Source of the DNA: CAYNFR01 sp964396595
GTDB lineage: Bacteria > Bacteroidota > Bacteroidia > Chitinophagales > Saprospiraceae
Length of the DNA stretch: 36,323 nucleotides
Direction: 5' to 3'
Assembly: GCA_964396595.1 (NCBI GenBank)
Contig: CAYNFR010000033.1
Location: 1 to 36,323 of the forward strand
Shown here: piece by piece, positions 26,008-35,700 of the stretch
How positions within the stretch are numbered: the stretch's first letter is position 1
Layout: every line of letters starts with the position of its first letter
Translations under genes and position numbers: made by a program
Notes under the pieces: generated by a model
The model's database searches: none
Told to the model about the DNA's origin: nothing
What the model saw: the letters and a program-made list of their open reading frames with translations, nothing else

Positions 26008-26919
26008 ATGTCAAAAGCGAACAAATCTGATATCGGAAAGGGAATTAAGGCTTTGCTATCCAATGCAGAAAAAAAGCGTAGTCAAGAAGTTATTGCCTCC
26101 TCAGCAGATAATGTAGTGAAGAGAAATGATTTTGAGTTGCTCGATATCAACATGATTGTCATCAACCCTTTTCAACCCCGTACTGAATTCGTCGCAGAAG
26201 AGATCGAAGAGCTTGCACAATCCATCAAGTTACATGGTATCATACAGCCGATCACCGTCAGGCAATTGAGTGCTAAAGAGTATCAAATCATCTCCGGAGA
26301 ACGCCGATTCAGAGCCTCGAAGCAAGCAGGGTTGAGCGTGATACCCGCCTTTATTCGTAAGACAGACGATCAGGGCATGCTCGAATTAGCCATTCTTGAA
26401 AATATTCAGCGTGCTGACCTTAACCCGATGGAGATCGCCATCAGTTGCCAACGTCTCCTAAACGAATGTGATCTTACGCATGATGAGCTAGCTGATAGGC
26501 TATCAAAAAAACGCAGCAGTATCACGAATTATCTTCGACTTCTGAGACTTCCCCCTGCCATTCAGCGGGCCATTAAAGATACCTATATATCACTGGGGCA
26601 TGCTAAGGTTCTGGCAGGAATTGAAAATGTTGAAGACCAAATGTCCTTGTTTAACACTTGTATGTCTAAGCAATTTTCAGTCAGAGAATTGGAGTTGGCA
26701 GTGAAGAATCTATATGTAAGCAAGAAGAAGCCTATGACTTCTCATAATATGAACAAGTCCTACGACCCGGAGATCAAGCATATAGAAATGCAGCTAAGTG
26801 ATCATCTCGGAACAAAAGCGGAGATAAAAAGAGATTCGGCCGGCAAAGGCTCAATCGTTATTCCTTTTAAGTCCGATAAGGATTTAAACGCATTATTAAC
26901 GACGATACTAAGTGATTGA
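26008..26919 (+). CDS. parB: ParB-family DNA-binding partition protein
   Basis: A 303-residue ParB/Spo0J protein. The N-terminal KGIKALL segment fits the ParA-contact region. The CTPase domain has NPFQPRTEF (53-61), SGERRFRAS (96-104) and ENIQRADLNPMEIA (131-144). A helix-turn-helix parS-binding domain follows (LTHDELADRLSKKRSSITNYLRLL), and a short C-terminal dimerisation domain ends the protein. It loads at parS and spreads using CTP. The next gene starts in a 4-base overlap with its stop. Confidence 0.95.
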   Translation: MSKANKSDIGKGIKALLSNAEKKRSQEVIASSADNVVKRNDFELLDINMIVINPFQPRTEFVAEEIEELAQSIKLHGIIQPITVRQLSAKEYQIISGERRFRASKQAGLSVIPAFIRKTDDQGMLELAILENIQRADLNPMEIAISCQRLLNECDLTHDELADRLSKKRSSITNYLRLLRLPPAIQRAIKDTYISLGHAKVLAGIENVEDQMSLFNTCMSKQFSVRELELAVKNLYVSKKKPMTSHNMNKSYDPEIKHIEMQLSDHLGTKAEIKRDSAGKGSIVIPFKSDKDLNALLTTILSD

Positions 26920-27590
26920 AATTCTCAGCGATCATAGCGTTTGCTATATGCAACTTTGTGGCACTGACATGTCAAGGACAACGCATCCCCGGTGGGGTTC
27001 CGAGCTCCGTCAGCACACCCAATACAACACGTACCCCCTCTAGTAATACATTTGGCAATGAAACCGCAAGGGATACTACCAGATCAAAACCCAAATCCTC
27101 AGCAACAACCATATTTAGAGGCCAACCGGGTCGCGCCATGTTGTATTCACTAGCATTACCTGGTGCGGGGCAAGTTTATAATAAGCGTATATGGAAAGTG
27201 CCCCTGGCGCTAGCCATAGATGGATTCGCATTGTACAACCTATTACAAGCTCGAAGTTTATATAATCGATATGATGGTTGCTATGTGTCAATAATTGAAA
27301 GATTGCCAAATGCCTCCTTGTGTGGCTCAATATCTACGTCACAAGATGCCTTTAGATTCCGCCAAGCCGCACGGACAAATATGGAAACATCTTGGTTATT
27401 TATGGGAGGAGCGCATATGTTAGTGGCAGTGGAGGCATTTATTGATAGACACTTAATCAATTTTGACACAAGCGAAGATTTGAGCATTCGCTCCGCTTCT
27501 ATGTTTGAGCAACCCGGTGTAGTAACTTTTATTAGCTTCCAAGTAAATCTAAACAGCAAACCAACTCAAAAGGCATTGGTTTATCCCTGA
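26916..27590 (+). CDS. DUF5683-domain protein
   Basis: A 224-residue exported protein of unknown function. It probably starts at the TTG at 26916, which overlaps the parB stop in TTGA and gives an intact signal peptide (MKFSAIIAFAICNFVALTCQ). After a Ser/Thr/Pro-rich stretch, the DUF5683 core has MLYSLALPGAGQVYNKRIWKVP, with a hydrophobic segment following, and a conserved FRQAARTNMETSWLF helix. Proteins of this family commonly follow parAB in Bacteroidota. The fourth position in this packed operon suggests co-expression with the partition genes. A link to segregation or envelope growth is inference. Confidence 0.85.
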   Translation: MKFSAIIAFAICNFVALTCQGQRIPGGVPSSVSTPNTTRTPSSNTFGNETARDTTRSKPKSSATTIFRGQPGRAMLYSLALPGAGQVYNKRIWKVPLALAIDGFALYNLLQARSLYNRYDGCYVSIIERLPNASLCGSISTSQDAFRFRQAARTNMETSWLFMGGAHMLVAVEAFIDRHLINFDTSEDLSIRSASMFEQPGVVTFISFQVNLNSKPTQKALVYP

Positions 27591-27751
27591 GCCTCAGGCA
27601 CTGTGAATAAAGTGTCTAAATTTGACGAAGTAATTTGGTTTTTCATTAAAGCATACAAGAGAAGAATTGCCTGTGCCTGTTGAGGAAATTATACTGAAGA
27701 GAATAACCAAAAGAATGAGTCAATATGCTTATGTTATTGATTCACAGCTCA

Positions 27752-29503
27752 TCAATAAGTCCTCGCACCATTCGTAAAGCCTACAACATAAGCCGAGGGA
27801 TATCTCTTGAGGAAATTATCAGCCATTTCCTTTCTAGCCTCAGTCAAAGACTGATAATCGCCGATCATGTAAAGGTTTATGTGATCCGCAGTAGCGTACT
27901 GCAACAATTTACCCTTCTCTTTGAAAATAGGATGGGTTTCGACAAGTGGGTATCTGCTGAACATCAGAACAATCTTAAACCCCGTGTAGCCTGTTAGATC
28001 TTTATTGGTTAAGACATTTGATTGTAGCGAAGCGAAAGGTTCTTGTCCCGGAGTTTGCCTTTCTTGGTCTCCTCTTAGACTATCAGTGACCGATGGTGCT
28101 GTCGCTTCGTCTCTCCCCTTTTGCTTGTCCTTATCATGAGTAATAGGAGTAGGTTCATCTTTGATCAAGGACGTTGAAGGTTCTGACACATTTACAGTGT
28201 TCTTAAGTTCGTGCAGAGGCGCTGTGGTGACATCTCGGGAGTTTTCTGATGTATCAATTCCGTTGTTATTTTCCTCTGAATCTACTCTTTCAAAAAACCT
28301 ACCTTTTTCTGTGCCGGACATCTCATCAGTAGATTGTCTATCAAGGTTTTCTCCTATAGGTATTCGTATTTGTTCGAGTTTTGACACACCGGCGATCATA
28401 TCTTCGAGCAGTTCATCCGCTTTTATCTGACGCAAATAACGGTGCTGTTCCGACATGATCACATCAAGTACCTTTAATTCTGTCCTTCTATTGACAGCGT
28501 GTCTCTCTTCACTGCATATGACACCAGATTTACATTCATTGATGATTTTAGACGCGCCATACCCTTTCGCAGAGACGCGATTAGATGAGATGCCCAATGA
28601 ATTCACAAGATAATTCACCGCACTTTTCGCTCTATCTTCGGACAGCTTTTGATTATAGTCCTGCCTTCCTCTCGAGTCCGTATGTGAACCAAGTTCCACA
28701 TTGATGCCCGGATTGTCTTTGATAAAGGCCGAGAGTTTTTTTAGTTCATTTTTTGCTTCAGTTGTCAATTCTGCGCTATTCAAACGGTAATAGATATTTT
28801 CGACACCTATGGTTTTTCCTTCATAGATGCGATCCATTTCAATATTGGCTATAAGTGTTCCTATGGAATTTTCTTCGCTCAGATTTTCATTAACTCCGGG
28901 CTTCATGCTACCCAATCCTTCAAAACAGAGGATGCATCCTGCCACATCTACATAAGCTTCTAAGCGTTTCGATATATATCCTTCCTTTCTGACCATGATG
29001 GTGTAGTGATTGCCCTTAATCAAGTTTATCCGAAAGTCAGGTCCTTGATAATCTTCAATGATAAGTTCTTCGCGTATCGTTGTATTGTTAAATACCTCGA
29101 CTAGTGCGCCTTTTAGCGCATCCTTGGGTGTGCCAGGCTCAGGATTTTTTTCTGCTAATGTAATCTCGAAGATATAGCCTGATAGACGCGTTACTTCGTG
29201 CTTGATATAAACCTTAGGCAGATTCTCGACTTTAATCAGTTCTGAGTGGCTAATGAAGGGCTCTCGTAAAATAACAATTTCGAATATGCCGGATTCCGGT
29301 AATACTGCTTGATATCGTCCATTATTATCTGTCTCCGTAACGATAATTGACTGTTCTTCGTTAGGATAGAATATGGCTACTTGTGCATTTTGTATAAACC
29401 CTCTGTTCGATTTTTCGAACACATAGCCTTCTACATTTATCTGCGCAATAAAAGGACTTACGCAAGTAAAAAAGTATAAAACAACACACAAAGGTCTATA
29501 CAT
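27752..29503 (-). CDS. OmpA-family envelope protein with C-terminal SPOR-like domain
   Basis: A 583-residue exported protein. It has a signal peptide (1-20), then a carboxypeptidase-regulatory-like beta domain (about 22-115, VEGYVFEKSNRGFIQNAQV onward) and a second related region to about 190. The OmpA C-terminal peptidoglycan-binding domain (about 235-346) has NSAELT, LGSHTDSRGRQDYNQKLSEDRA and NRRTEL. A long polar Ser/Thr/Glu-rich linker (about 347-500) follows. The last 70 residues (FKIVLMFSRYPL, then LYMIGDYQSLTEARKEM and AYVVGFTNGAR) look like a SPOR-type domain. It probably tethers the outer membrane to the cell wall. The SPOR call is by pattern only. Confidence 0.82.
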   Translation of the reverse strand: MYRPLCVVLYFFTCVSPFIAQINVEGYVFEKSNRGFIQNAQVAIFYPNEEQSIIVTETDNNGRYQAVLPESGIFEIVILREPFISHSELIKVENLPKVYIKHEVTRLSGYIFEITLAEKNPEPGTPKDALKGALVEVFNNTTIREELIIEDYQGPDFRINLIKGNHYTIMVRKEGYISKRLEAYVDVAGCILCFEGLGSMKPGVNENLSEENSIGTLIANIEMDRIYEGKTIGVENIYYRLNSAELTTEAKNELKKLSAFIKDNPGINVELGSHTDSRGRQDYNQKLSEDRAKSAVNYLVNSLGISSNRVSAKGYGASKIINECKSGVICSEERHAVNRRTELKVLDVIMSEQHRYLRQIKADELLEDMIAGVSKLEQIRIPIGENLDRQSTDEMSGTEKGRFFERVDSEENNNGIDTSENSRDVTTAPLHELKNTVNVSEPSTSLIKDEPTPITHDKDKQKGRDEATAPSVTDSLRGDQERQTPGQEPFASLQSNVLTNKDLTGYTGFKIVLMFSRYPLVETHPIFKEKGKLLQYATADHINLYMIGDYQSLTEARKEMADNFLKRYPSAYVVGFTNGARTY

Positions 29504-29599
29504 GTATCCGATATTTAGAGCTTATTGGCACTCATATAATTGTAGACATTAAGCATATCAAATGATTCTTTATTTTGTTCTAAATTATTGATAACCAAA

Positions 29600-29702
29600 C
29601 AGTTTAAACTGATCGTGACAGGATGGTTAAGCTTCATCTAGACTGTAAAATTACAATTTCGTCACACAAAATGTTTAACCTTGCACTCTTAGCTTGGTTA
29701 AA
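29600..29702. promoter_or_regulatory. Cluster of palindromes upstream of fmt
   Basis: CAGTTTAAACTG (29600-29611) is a perfect 12-bp palindrome. TTTAACC (29674-29680) and GGTTAAA (29696-29702) form a 7-bp inverted repeat with a 15-base gap. Two further TAACC/GGTTA copies lie at 29592-29596 and 29626-29630. All are between the divergent OmpA-family and fmt genes. Function as operator sites is possible but only inferred. Confidence 0.35.
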
Positions 29703-29729
29703 GTACTATTAATGAAGAACTAACAGCTT

Positions 29730-30671
29730 ATGAGAATCGTATTTTTTGGCACACCAGATTTCGCCGTTGCAACGCTTGATGCCCTTATTCAGGCCAATCA
29801 TCAAGTTGTCGCTGTAGTTTCCGCTATGGACAAAATGGGTGGAAGAGGATTTAAACAAATAATGCGATCTGATGTGTCTCAATATGCCATCGACAATAAT
29901 ATACCTCTCCTTCAACCACCTAATCTCAAAAGTCAGAAGTTTTTGAAACAGCTTTCCGATTTTAAGGCAGATGTCCAAGTGGTGGTCGCCTTCAGAATGT
30001 TACCTATAACTGTATGGAATATGCCACCACGAGGTACGTACAATCTGCATGGCTCCTTTCTTCCTGCATACAGGGGCGCTGCTCCGATTAACTGGGCAAT
30101 AATAAATGGGGAGCAATATACTGGGCTCACCACATTCAAACTACGTCATGAAATAGACACAGGCACTATTGCGCTACAAGAGAAGATAGAAATTATGCCC
30201 AATGACAACTTCGGATCACTATACAATCGTATGAAGCTTATAGGTGCGACGTTAATGGTGCGAACCATGGACATGGTCAGATCGGGTACGATCACATTGA
30301 TTGAGCAGGACGACCAAATAGCCTCTCATGCGCCAAAGATATTTCATGAAAATTGCGAAATTGATTTTAAACGTTGTTCTGAGCAGGTGCATAATTTTGT
30401 TAGAGGTCTATCGCCCCTCCCATCTGCCTGGTTTGTTATTTCAGACAAAAAAATCAAGCTAATCACAACCACATTCGAGCTAGTCTCAGATTCAGTTGCT
30501 CCGGGATCAAGCATAAGTGATGGCAAAAATTATTGGAAAATAAAATGTGCAGACGGATACATACATTTACTTGAGTTGCAAGAAGAGGGTCGCAAAAGAA
30601 TGCCTATTAAAGATTTTCTTAACGGCACGAAGATTATAACGAATAACTCAGTAGTGACAACACGTATTTAA
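29730..30671 (+). CDS. fmt: Methionyl-tRNA formyltransferase
   Basis: A 313-residue enzyme that formylates initiator Met-tRNA with 10-formyl-tetrahydrofolate. The N-terminal Rossmann-like domain starts MRIVFFGTPDFAV, as in Fmt. The catalytic triad is N105, H107 and D143, in YNLHGSFLPAYRGAAPINWA and HEIDTG. The C-terminal barrel domain (about 205-313) for tRNA binding is complete. It is monocistronic as far as can be seen. The usual partner def is not adjacent. Confidence 0.96.
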   Translation: MRIVFFGTPDFAVATLDALIQANHQVVAVVSAMDKMGGRGFKQIMRSDVSQYAIDNNIPLLQPPNLKSQKFLKQLSDFKADVQVVVAFRMLPITVWNMPPRGTYNLHGSFLPAYRGAAPINWAIINGEQYTGLTTFKLRHEIDTGTIALQEKIEIMPNDNFGSLYNRMKLIGATLMVRTMDMVRSGTITLIEQDDQIASHAPKIFHENCEIDFKRCSEQVHNFVRGLSPLPSAWFVISDKKIKLITTTFELVSDSVAPGSSISDGKNYWKIKCADGYIHLLELQEEGRKRMPIKDFLNGTKIITNNSVVTTRI

Positions 30672-30840
30672 AGACCTGAACCACCATATTGGATTCACTA
30701 GCGCTGATTTCTGTGAAGGCATTAGTTCCCGTCTTGATTACACTAACCGTGTGTATTTGATTCGCAGCAATGGTCGATACAAATACGATCAAGAATACAA
30801 TAAAAAGAAGGCTGCTATTGGATTTAAGCTTCTTTGTCAT
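30634..30840 (-). CDS. Possible small exported protein
   Basis: A 68-codon ORF with a signal-peptide-like start: basic MTKKLKSNSS, then the hydrophobic core LLFIVFLIVFV, then a small-residue stretch. A near-consensus -7 element (TAACTTTT, 30861-30868 on the minus strand) lies 20 bases upstream of its ATG. Against it, I recognise no family, and its 3' end overlaps fmt antisense by 38 bases. If real, the mature part would be only about 40 residues. Confidence 0.3.
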   Translation of the reverse strand: MTKKLKSNSSLLFIVFLIVFVSTIAANQIHTVSVIKTGTNAFTEISASESNMVVQVFKYVLSLLSYSL

Positions 30841-31041
30841 AATGTACGTATTCAGTAGATAAAAGTTAAACTACATCAAAGACGAATAAGTTTCGAGAAT
30901 GTTACAAAACTGTTAAAAAATTTACATGTTTGCTTGAATTCTTTATTCCGTAGTAGGTAAATGATAGTACGTCGATGATACTGATCAAACAGATTTCCAC
31001 ATATATAAAGTCACAGTGACCATTCACAGGCTTCCTACAAA
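30841..31041. other. Intergenic region after fmt and before the dual ABC ATPase stop
   Basis: With the possible small gene set aside, about 200 bases lie between the fmt region and the end of the ABC ATPase gene. It is AT-rich and contains one short palindrome, GTCAC-A-GTGAC (31010-31020). No U-tract follows, so I do not call a terminator. No RNA gene is seen. Confidence 0.4.
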
Positions 31042-32631
31042 TCAAGATAAAAAAGCATCAATACTGATCGGCCCTTCTAACAATCCGTTTTTTAATATAC
31101 CTACCCTGTCACAGTATCTACTTATCAAACTATGATCATGACTGATCATGATGATGCTGATATTATTAGACTTTCTTATTCTCAACAAGAATTGCATGAT
31201 GGTTTCCTGAACCAAGAAGTCTAATGAGCTAGTGATTTCGTCACAAATCAATATTTCAGGCGACAAGCTCAAGGCTCTGGCTATATTAATACGCTGTCGT
31301 TGTCCTCCTGATAATTGATGGGGAAAACGATTTTTAACTGTGGCATCAAGATCGACCATAGCGAGTAGTCCATCAATTTTTTGCTCGATCGACTCAGCTT
31401 TTGCAAGCAATTTATGTCGATTAATGACCGCTTCGATTTGGTCGCCTACGGTCATAATTGGATTTAGGGATGAGTAAGCATCCTGAAAGATCATCTGCAC
31501 TTTTCGGGCAAGGGAATAATAATCTCTATTGGAATGTGAGATTGTCACCCCATCTATCTGAATAACGCCTTCATCTGGTTTTTCTAATCCGACAATACAT
31601 TTGGCAAGGCTTGTTTTGCCTGATCCGGAATCGCCTACTATACCTAATATTTCGCCTTGGTGTAATTCCAGCTTAAGCTTGGTAAGTGCTTTAGCATTAT
31701 CCTTTCTATCAAGCATAAGTCCATGTCTCCTATAGTTGAGAGATAGATCTTTGATTGACAATTTTGCTATCCTTCGCGGATCTGCTTGATTAGCCACGAC
31801 ACTTCGGGTCTCCTTCATTGGCTGTAAGCCACTTAGTAATTGCCTAAAATAAGGGTCAGATGTCGTATTTTCCATAGCTGTCCATACACCTTGATCCACT
31901 ATAACGCCTTGATGCATGACCAACACCCTATCGCACATATCCTTGATTACATTGAGATCGTGGGAGATAAATATTACCGATAGCGACCGTGATCCGATCA
32001 GCTTTTTAAGCAAATTCAATATTTCCTTTTCTGTAATCGGATCGAGTGCTGTAGTAGGCTCATCGCAGATGAGAAGTTCAGGCTCTCCTGCCAGTGCAAC
32101 GGCGATTTGGACTCTTTGAAGCTGCCCGCCACTTAGCTGATACGGATAGCGATCATACAGTGATGTAGCATCATTGAGTGATACTTCTTTTAAAAGATCA
32201 ATGGCTTTCTTTTTTGATACGGCATGGGATAAACCTTGATGTTTTTTGATAACATCTACAAGATGGTCACCACATTTTTTTACAGGGCTGAATGCCATGA
32301 ATGAATCTTGAAATATGTAAGCAAGCGATTTCCCCCTTAATTGTGCCATCATATCATGCTTATCAGGCATTTCAACCAGCCTCTTGCCGACCGATAAATC
32401 ATAAGAAATGACGCCTTCCACCAGTAGCGCCTTTTGCTTCTCTAACAGATTCATTAGCGTTAGTGCGGTTATGGTTTTACCTGATCCAGACTCCCCTATA
32501 ATGCCTAACACTTCCCCTTTACGCATATCGAAGCTGATGCCTTTAACGACCCACTTATCTTCATCCTTGTGGCGAAAACCCACATAGAGATTACTTACTT
32601 CTAGAACATTATGAATATTTGGTACCGACAT
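31042..32631 (-). CDS. Dual-domain ABC ATP-binding protein, peptide-transporter type
   Basis: A 529-residue protein with two complete ABC ATPase domains in tandem. Domain 1 has Walker A GESGSGKT (46-53), signature LSGGQLQR (166-173) and Walker B LLICDEP. Domain 2 has GDSGSGKT (333-340), LSGGQRQR and ILICDEITSSLD. The layout is that of YejF or GsiA, the fused OppD/OppF-like ATPases of peptide or nickel importers. No permease or binding-protein gene is adjacent, so its partners lie elsewhere and the substrate is unknown. Confidence 0.92.
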   Translation of the reverse strand: MSVPNIHNVLEVSNLYVGFRHKDEDKWVVKGISFDMRKGEVLGIIGESGSGKTITALTLMNLLEKQKALLVEGVISYDLSVGKRLVEMPDKHDMMAQLRGKSLAYIFQDSFMAFSPVKKCGDHLVDVIKKHQGLSHAVSKKKAIDLLKEVSLNDATSLYDRYPYQLSGGQLQRVQIAVALAGEPELLICDEPTTALDPITEKEILNLLKKLIGSRSLSVIFISHDLNVIKDMCDRVLVMHQGVIVDQGVWTAMENTTSDPYFRQLLSGLQPMKETRSVVANQADPRRIAKLSIKDLSLNYRRHGLMLDRKDNAKALTKLKLELHQGEILGIVGDSGSGKTSLAKCIVGLEKPDEGVIQIDGVTISHSNRDYYSLARKVQMIFQDAYSSLNPIMTVGDQIEAVINRHKLLAKAESIEQKIDGLLAMVDLDATVKNRFPHQLSGGQRQRINIARALSLSPEILICDEITSSLDFLVQETIMQFLLRIRKSNNISIIMISHDHSLISRYCDRVGILKNGLLEGPISIDAFLS

Positions 32632-32729
32632 TATCCCAAAGATGATACATCCTTCGTTATATAACTATCGAATTATATTATAATCCGAACCCAGCTATGT
32701 CACATGTATGTAAAAGATACCCCTGAACT

Positions 32730-35700
32730 ATGAAAAAATGGCTTCTTCGTATTCTTCTTGCCCTAGTACTTCTTGTCGTACTTGCAGTAGCACTAGTCGA
32801 GATAAACCGAGAAAAGATTGCCGCAGCTGCCGTTGATGCGATCAATCAGCAGATTACAGGTACATTCACTTACCATAAGGCTGATGTAAGTTTATTGCGC
32901 ACGTTTCCATTTCTAGGGATTCGCTTGATTGACATCGAACTGCATGACAATATAAATATGGCCGACGACCGACTTATTCAAGGAGGCGACTTTATTCTAC
33001 AATTAAATTTATGGTCAGCTATTATGAATCGAGAACATATAATTATTCGAAAGCTAGAATATAAGGACGGTCTCATCAAAATCAAAACTTTTAAGAACGG
33101 AACGAATAACTATACCCTTTTTGCAGACGAAGAAGAATCAGAAGAGACTACAGGCACATTGGATATAGAGTCATTTTTTATCAGTAACACGCGCATTCTT
33201 TATATCGATGAAATGGAGGCTACCCAATTGAGCCTGAATGATCTTAATATCAAAGGTGACATCAAATTAAACCAAGATCAAATGTTGATCAGTAGTGCAG
33301 TTGCAACACAGATGGTACTTCAATATGGCCGAATGATTCCGCGATATGAATTGGCTCTTGCCGGCAATACAAAGCTAAAAACGAATACCGACTATAGTAC
33401 CATAGAGATGACGGAGGGCGATTTTACTGTCAACTCGATGCCTATTAGCTCTACGGGCTCGATAAACGAGCATAATAGTGGATACAATTACAACTTTAAT
33501 ATCGAAGCAAAAAATGCATCCATAGCGCACCTAATAGCGCTTATACCCGGTACGATGAAACAAGAAGTCAAGGGGCTAAAAGCCCAAGGAAGTCTTAGCC
33601 TGACGGCCAATATCAATGGACATACAGCAGATCCTTATCCACAATATGATCTCAAAATCTCTGCGGATGGTCGTGCAATATCATACCCCACCCTACCCAA
33701 ACGCATTGAACAAGTAAGGGCTAATATCCATGCGATTAATAAGTCGAAGAATCTGCCTTATCAAAAAGTGGAAGTAAAAAACCTCGATATTAAAATCGAC
33801 CAATCATTTATCAAGGGCGACATCATCGCCGATAGGCTAGGCAGTCGTGAACTATATAGTCTTGATGTGGAAGCGAAGTTTGACCTGGCAGACTGGTCCG
33901 CAAGTGTGCCTATGGTGAACGACTTAGAACTATTGGGCAAACTTGATGCTGGAATCAAAGCGGCCTTCGAAGCAGATGCTTCCAATAACATTCACTTATC
34001 TCAAGGGAAAACACCAAGTATCCGACTAGGTGTCCGCGATTTTAAAATGATAGAGAAACAAAAAACTACTACTTCTATCGAGTCTCTGAATGCCACATCA
34101 TCTGAAGGTGATCTTGCCTTTGACCTCAGAAACATCATTTATTATGATGCCGTCAATGTTGCGCGTGTCGATGGTCATATTAATGATATCTTATCTCTGG
34201 CAGCAGGCAAGAATGATATACTACGTGGAGAGGTCAATGTACTGGCAGGACTCATAGATCTTGAAACCCTTCCTGTGAATGAAGAAAAAAATTATAGTGC
34301 AATTCCGAATATAGACATAAGTGGAAAATTCAAAGCTGACGAAATACGTCAGAATGGCTACATCATTAAAGGTGTCTCGGCAGAAGGCAATCTCAACAAT
34401 GGGGACAGCCGAATCCGCTTTTCAGTTGATGACCTTATGGGCAATACATTCTCCGGAACGGGTATGTTTGAAAACATACTTGGCTACGGACTTAATGGAG
34501 AGACGCTAGTGGGAAGCCTAGATCTGCGTAGTCAGCGTTTTTCATTAGACCCCTTCATGCAAGACGCCGATCAAGAAACGGATCAGTCAGAAGAATTGAT
34601 ACCGGCCAATCTCGCATTGGCGATAGAATATAGTGTGGATCAGCTCAAATTTAAAAACTTCGACCTTTCTTCTGCATTGGGTGAAATATTGCTCGCCGAT
34701 AGATCCATCAGCCTTCATAACGAAGCTAAAATATTCGGTGGTAAAATAGAAATGACGATGAACTTTGATGGTTCCCATTCTGATATCTATGGTGTTGATC
34801 TGTCATTAAATCTAGTGGATCTCGGCTTCTCAGAAACAGCACAGAACACTAACTTATTCAACCAATTATTACCCATAGCACCTTTCTTGAAAGGAAAATA
34901 CAACTCTGTGCTCAATTGGAAGTCTTCCTTAAGCAAGGACTTCATACCGAACCTCAATACGATCACCGCCTATGGCGAAATGTTGACAAAAGGGGCGTCA
35001 ATATCATCACTTGAGCCTATAAAAGAAGTAGTTAACAGATTTACGAATGCCGATGATTCCGGGGCTATGTTGCTCAGAGATGTCAACCGATATTTTGCTG
35101 TCAATGATGGCAAAGTAAGACTTGATCCGACGATTATTAGTTTCAAGGATCTGGACTTCAATGTTTCCGGTACGCATAGTTTTACCCAATTGATGGACTA
35201 TACCATAGTCGTAGATATACCTTTCTCTAAAATCAATCTAGACAAACTGCTATCCGAAGCACAGACAACCTTAAACATTAACCGAGATTGGTTAAAGGTC
35301 GCTCCTGATACAAAAATCCAACTCGAGCTAGCGATGGACGGCAATATCAAAAGTCCCTCTGTGCGCTTAAAGGATGTGCGATTAAAGACGGGCAATATTG
35401 TGTCAAGCGCTGCAGCTGAGATCGAGCGTCGTGCTGTCGAAGAAAAAGAAAAAATAGAATCTAAAGTCCGAGACACAATAAAAACTACTATTAGCAAAGT
35501 AGAAGATCGTATCTCTGATGTCAAAGATAGCCTCAGAGGTATAGCCGATAGCACCATCAATGTCGTTCGGACGAAAGTAGATAGTACTCGCTCACATTAC
35601 GAAGCAGAACTGGAAGCCGAAAAAGATAAAATCGTTCAAGATGCTACAGCCATCATCGACAGTATAAAAGCTGGCAATATTGACTCAATAGGCGCCAAGA

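Noticed and set aside
27586..27598. CCTGA-GCC-TCAGG hairpin at the end of the DUF5683 gene as a terminator
   Set aside because: The stem is only 5 bp and no U-tract follows.
31010..31020. GTCAC-A-GTGAC palindrome as a terminator of the ABC ATPase gene
   Set aside because: A 5-bp arm with a single central base cannot form a stable hairpin, and no U-tract follows.
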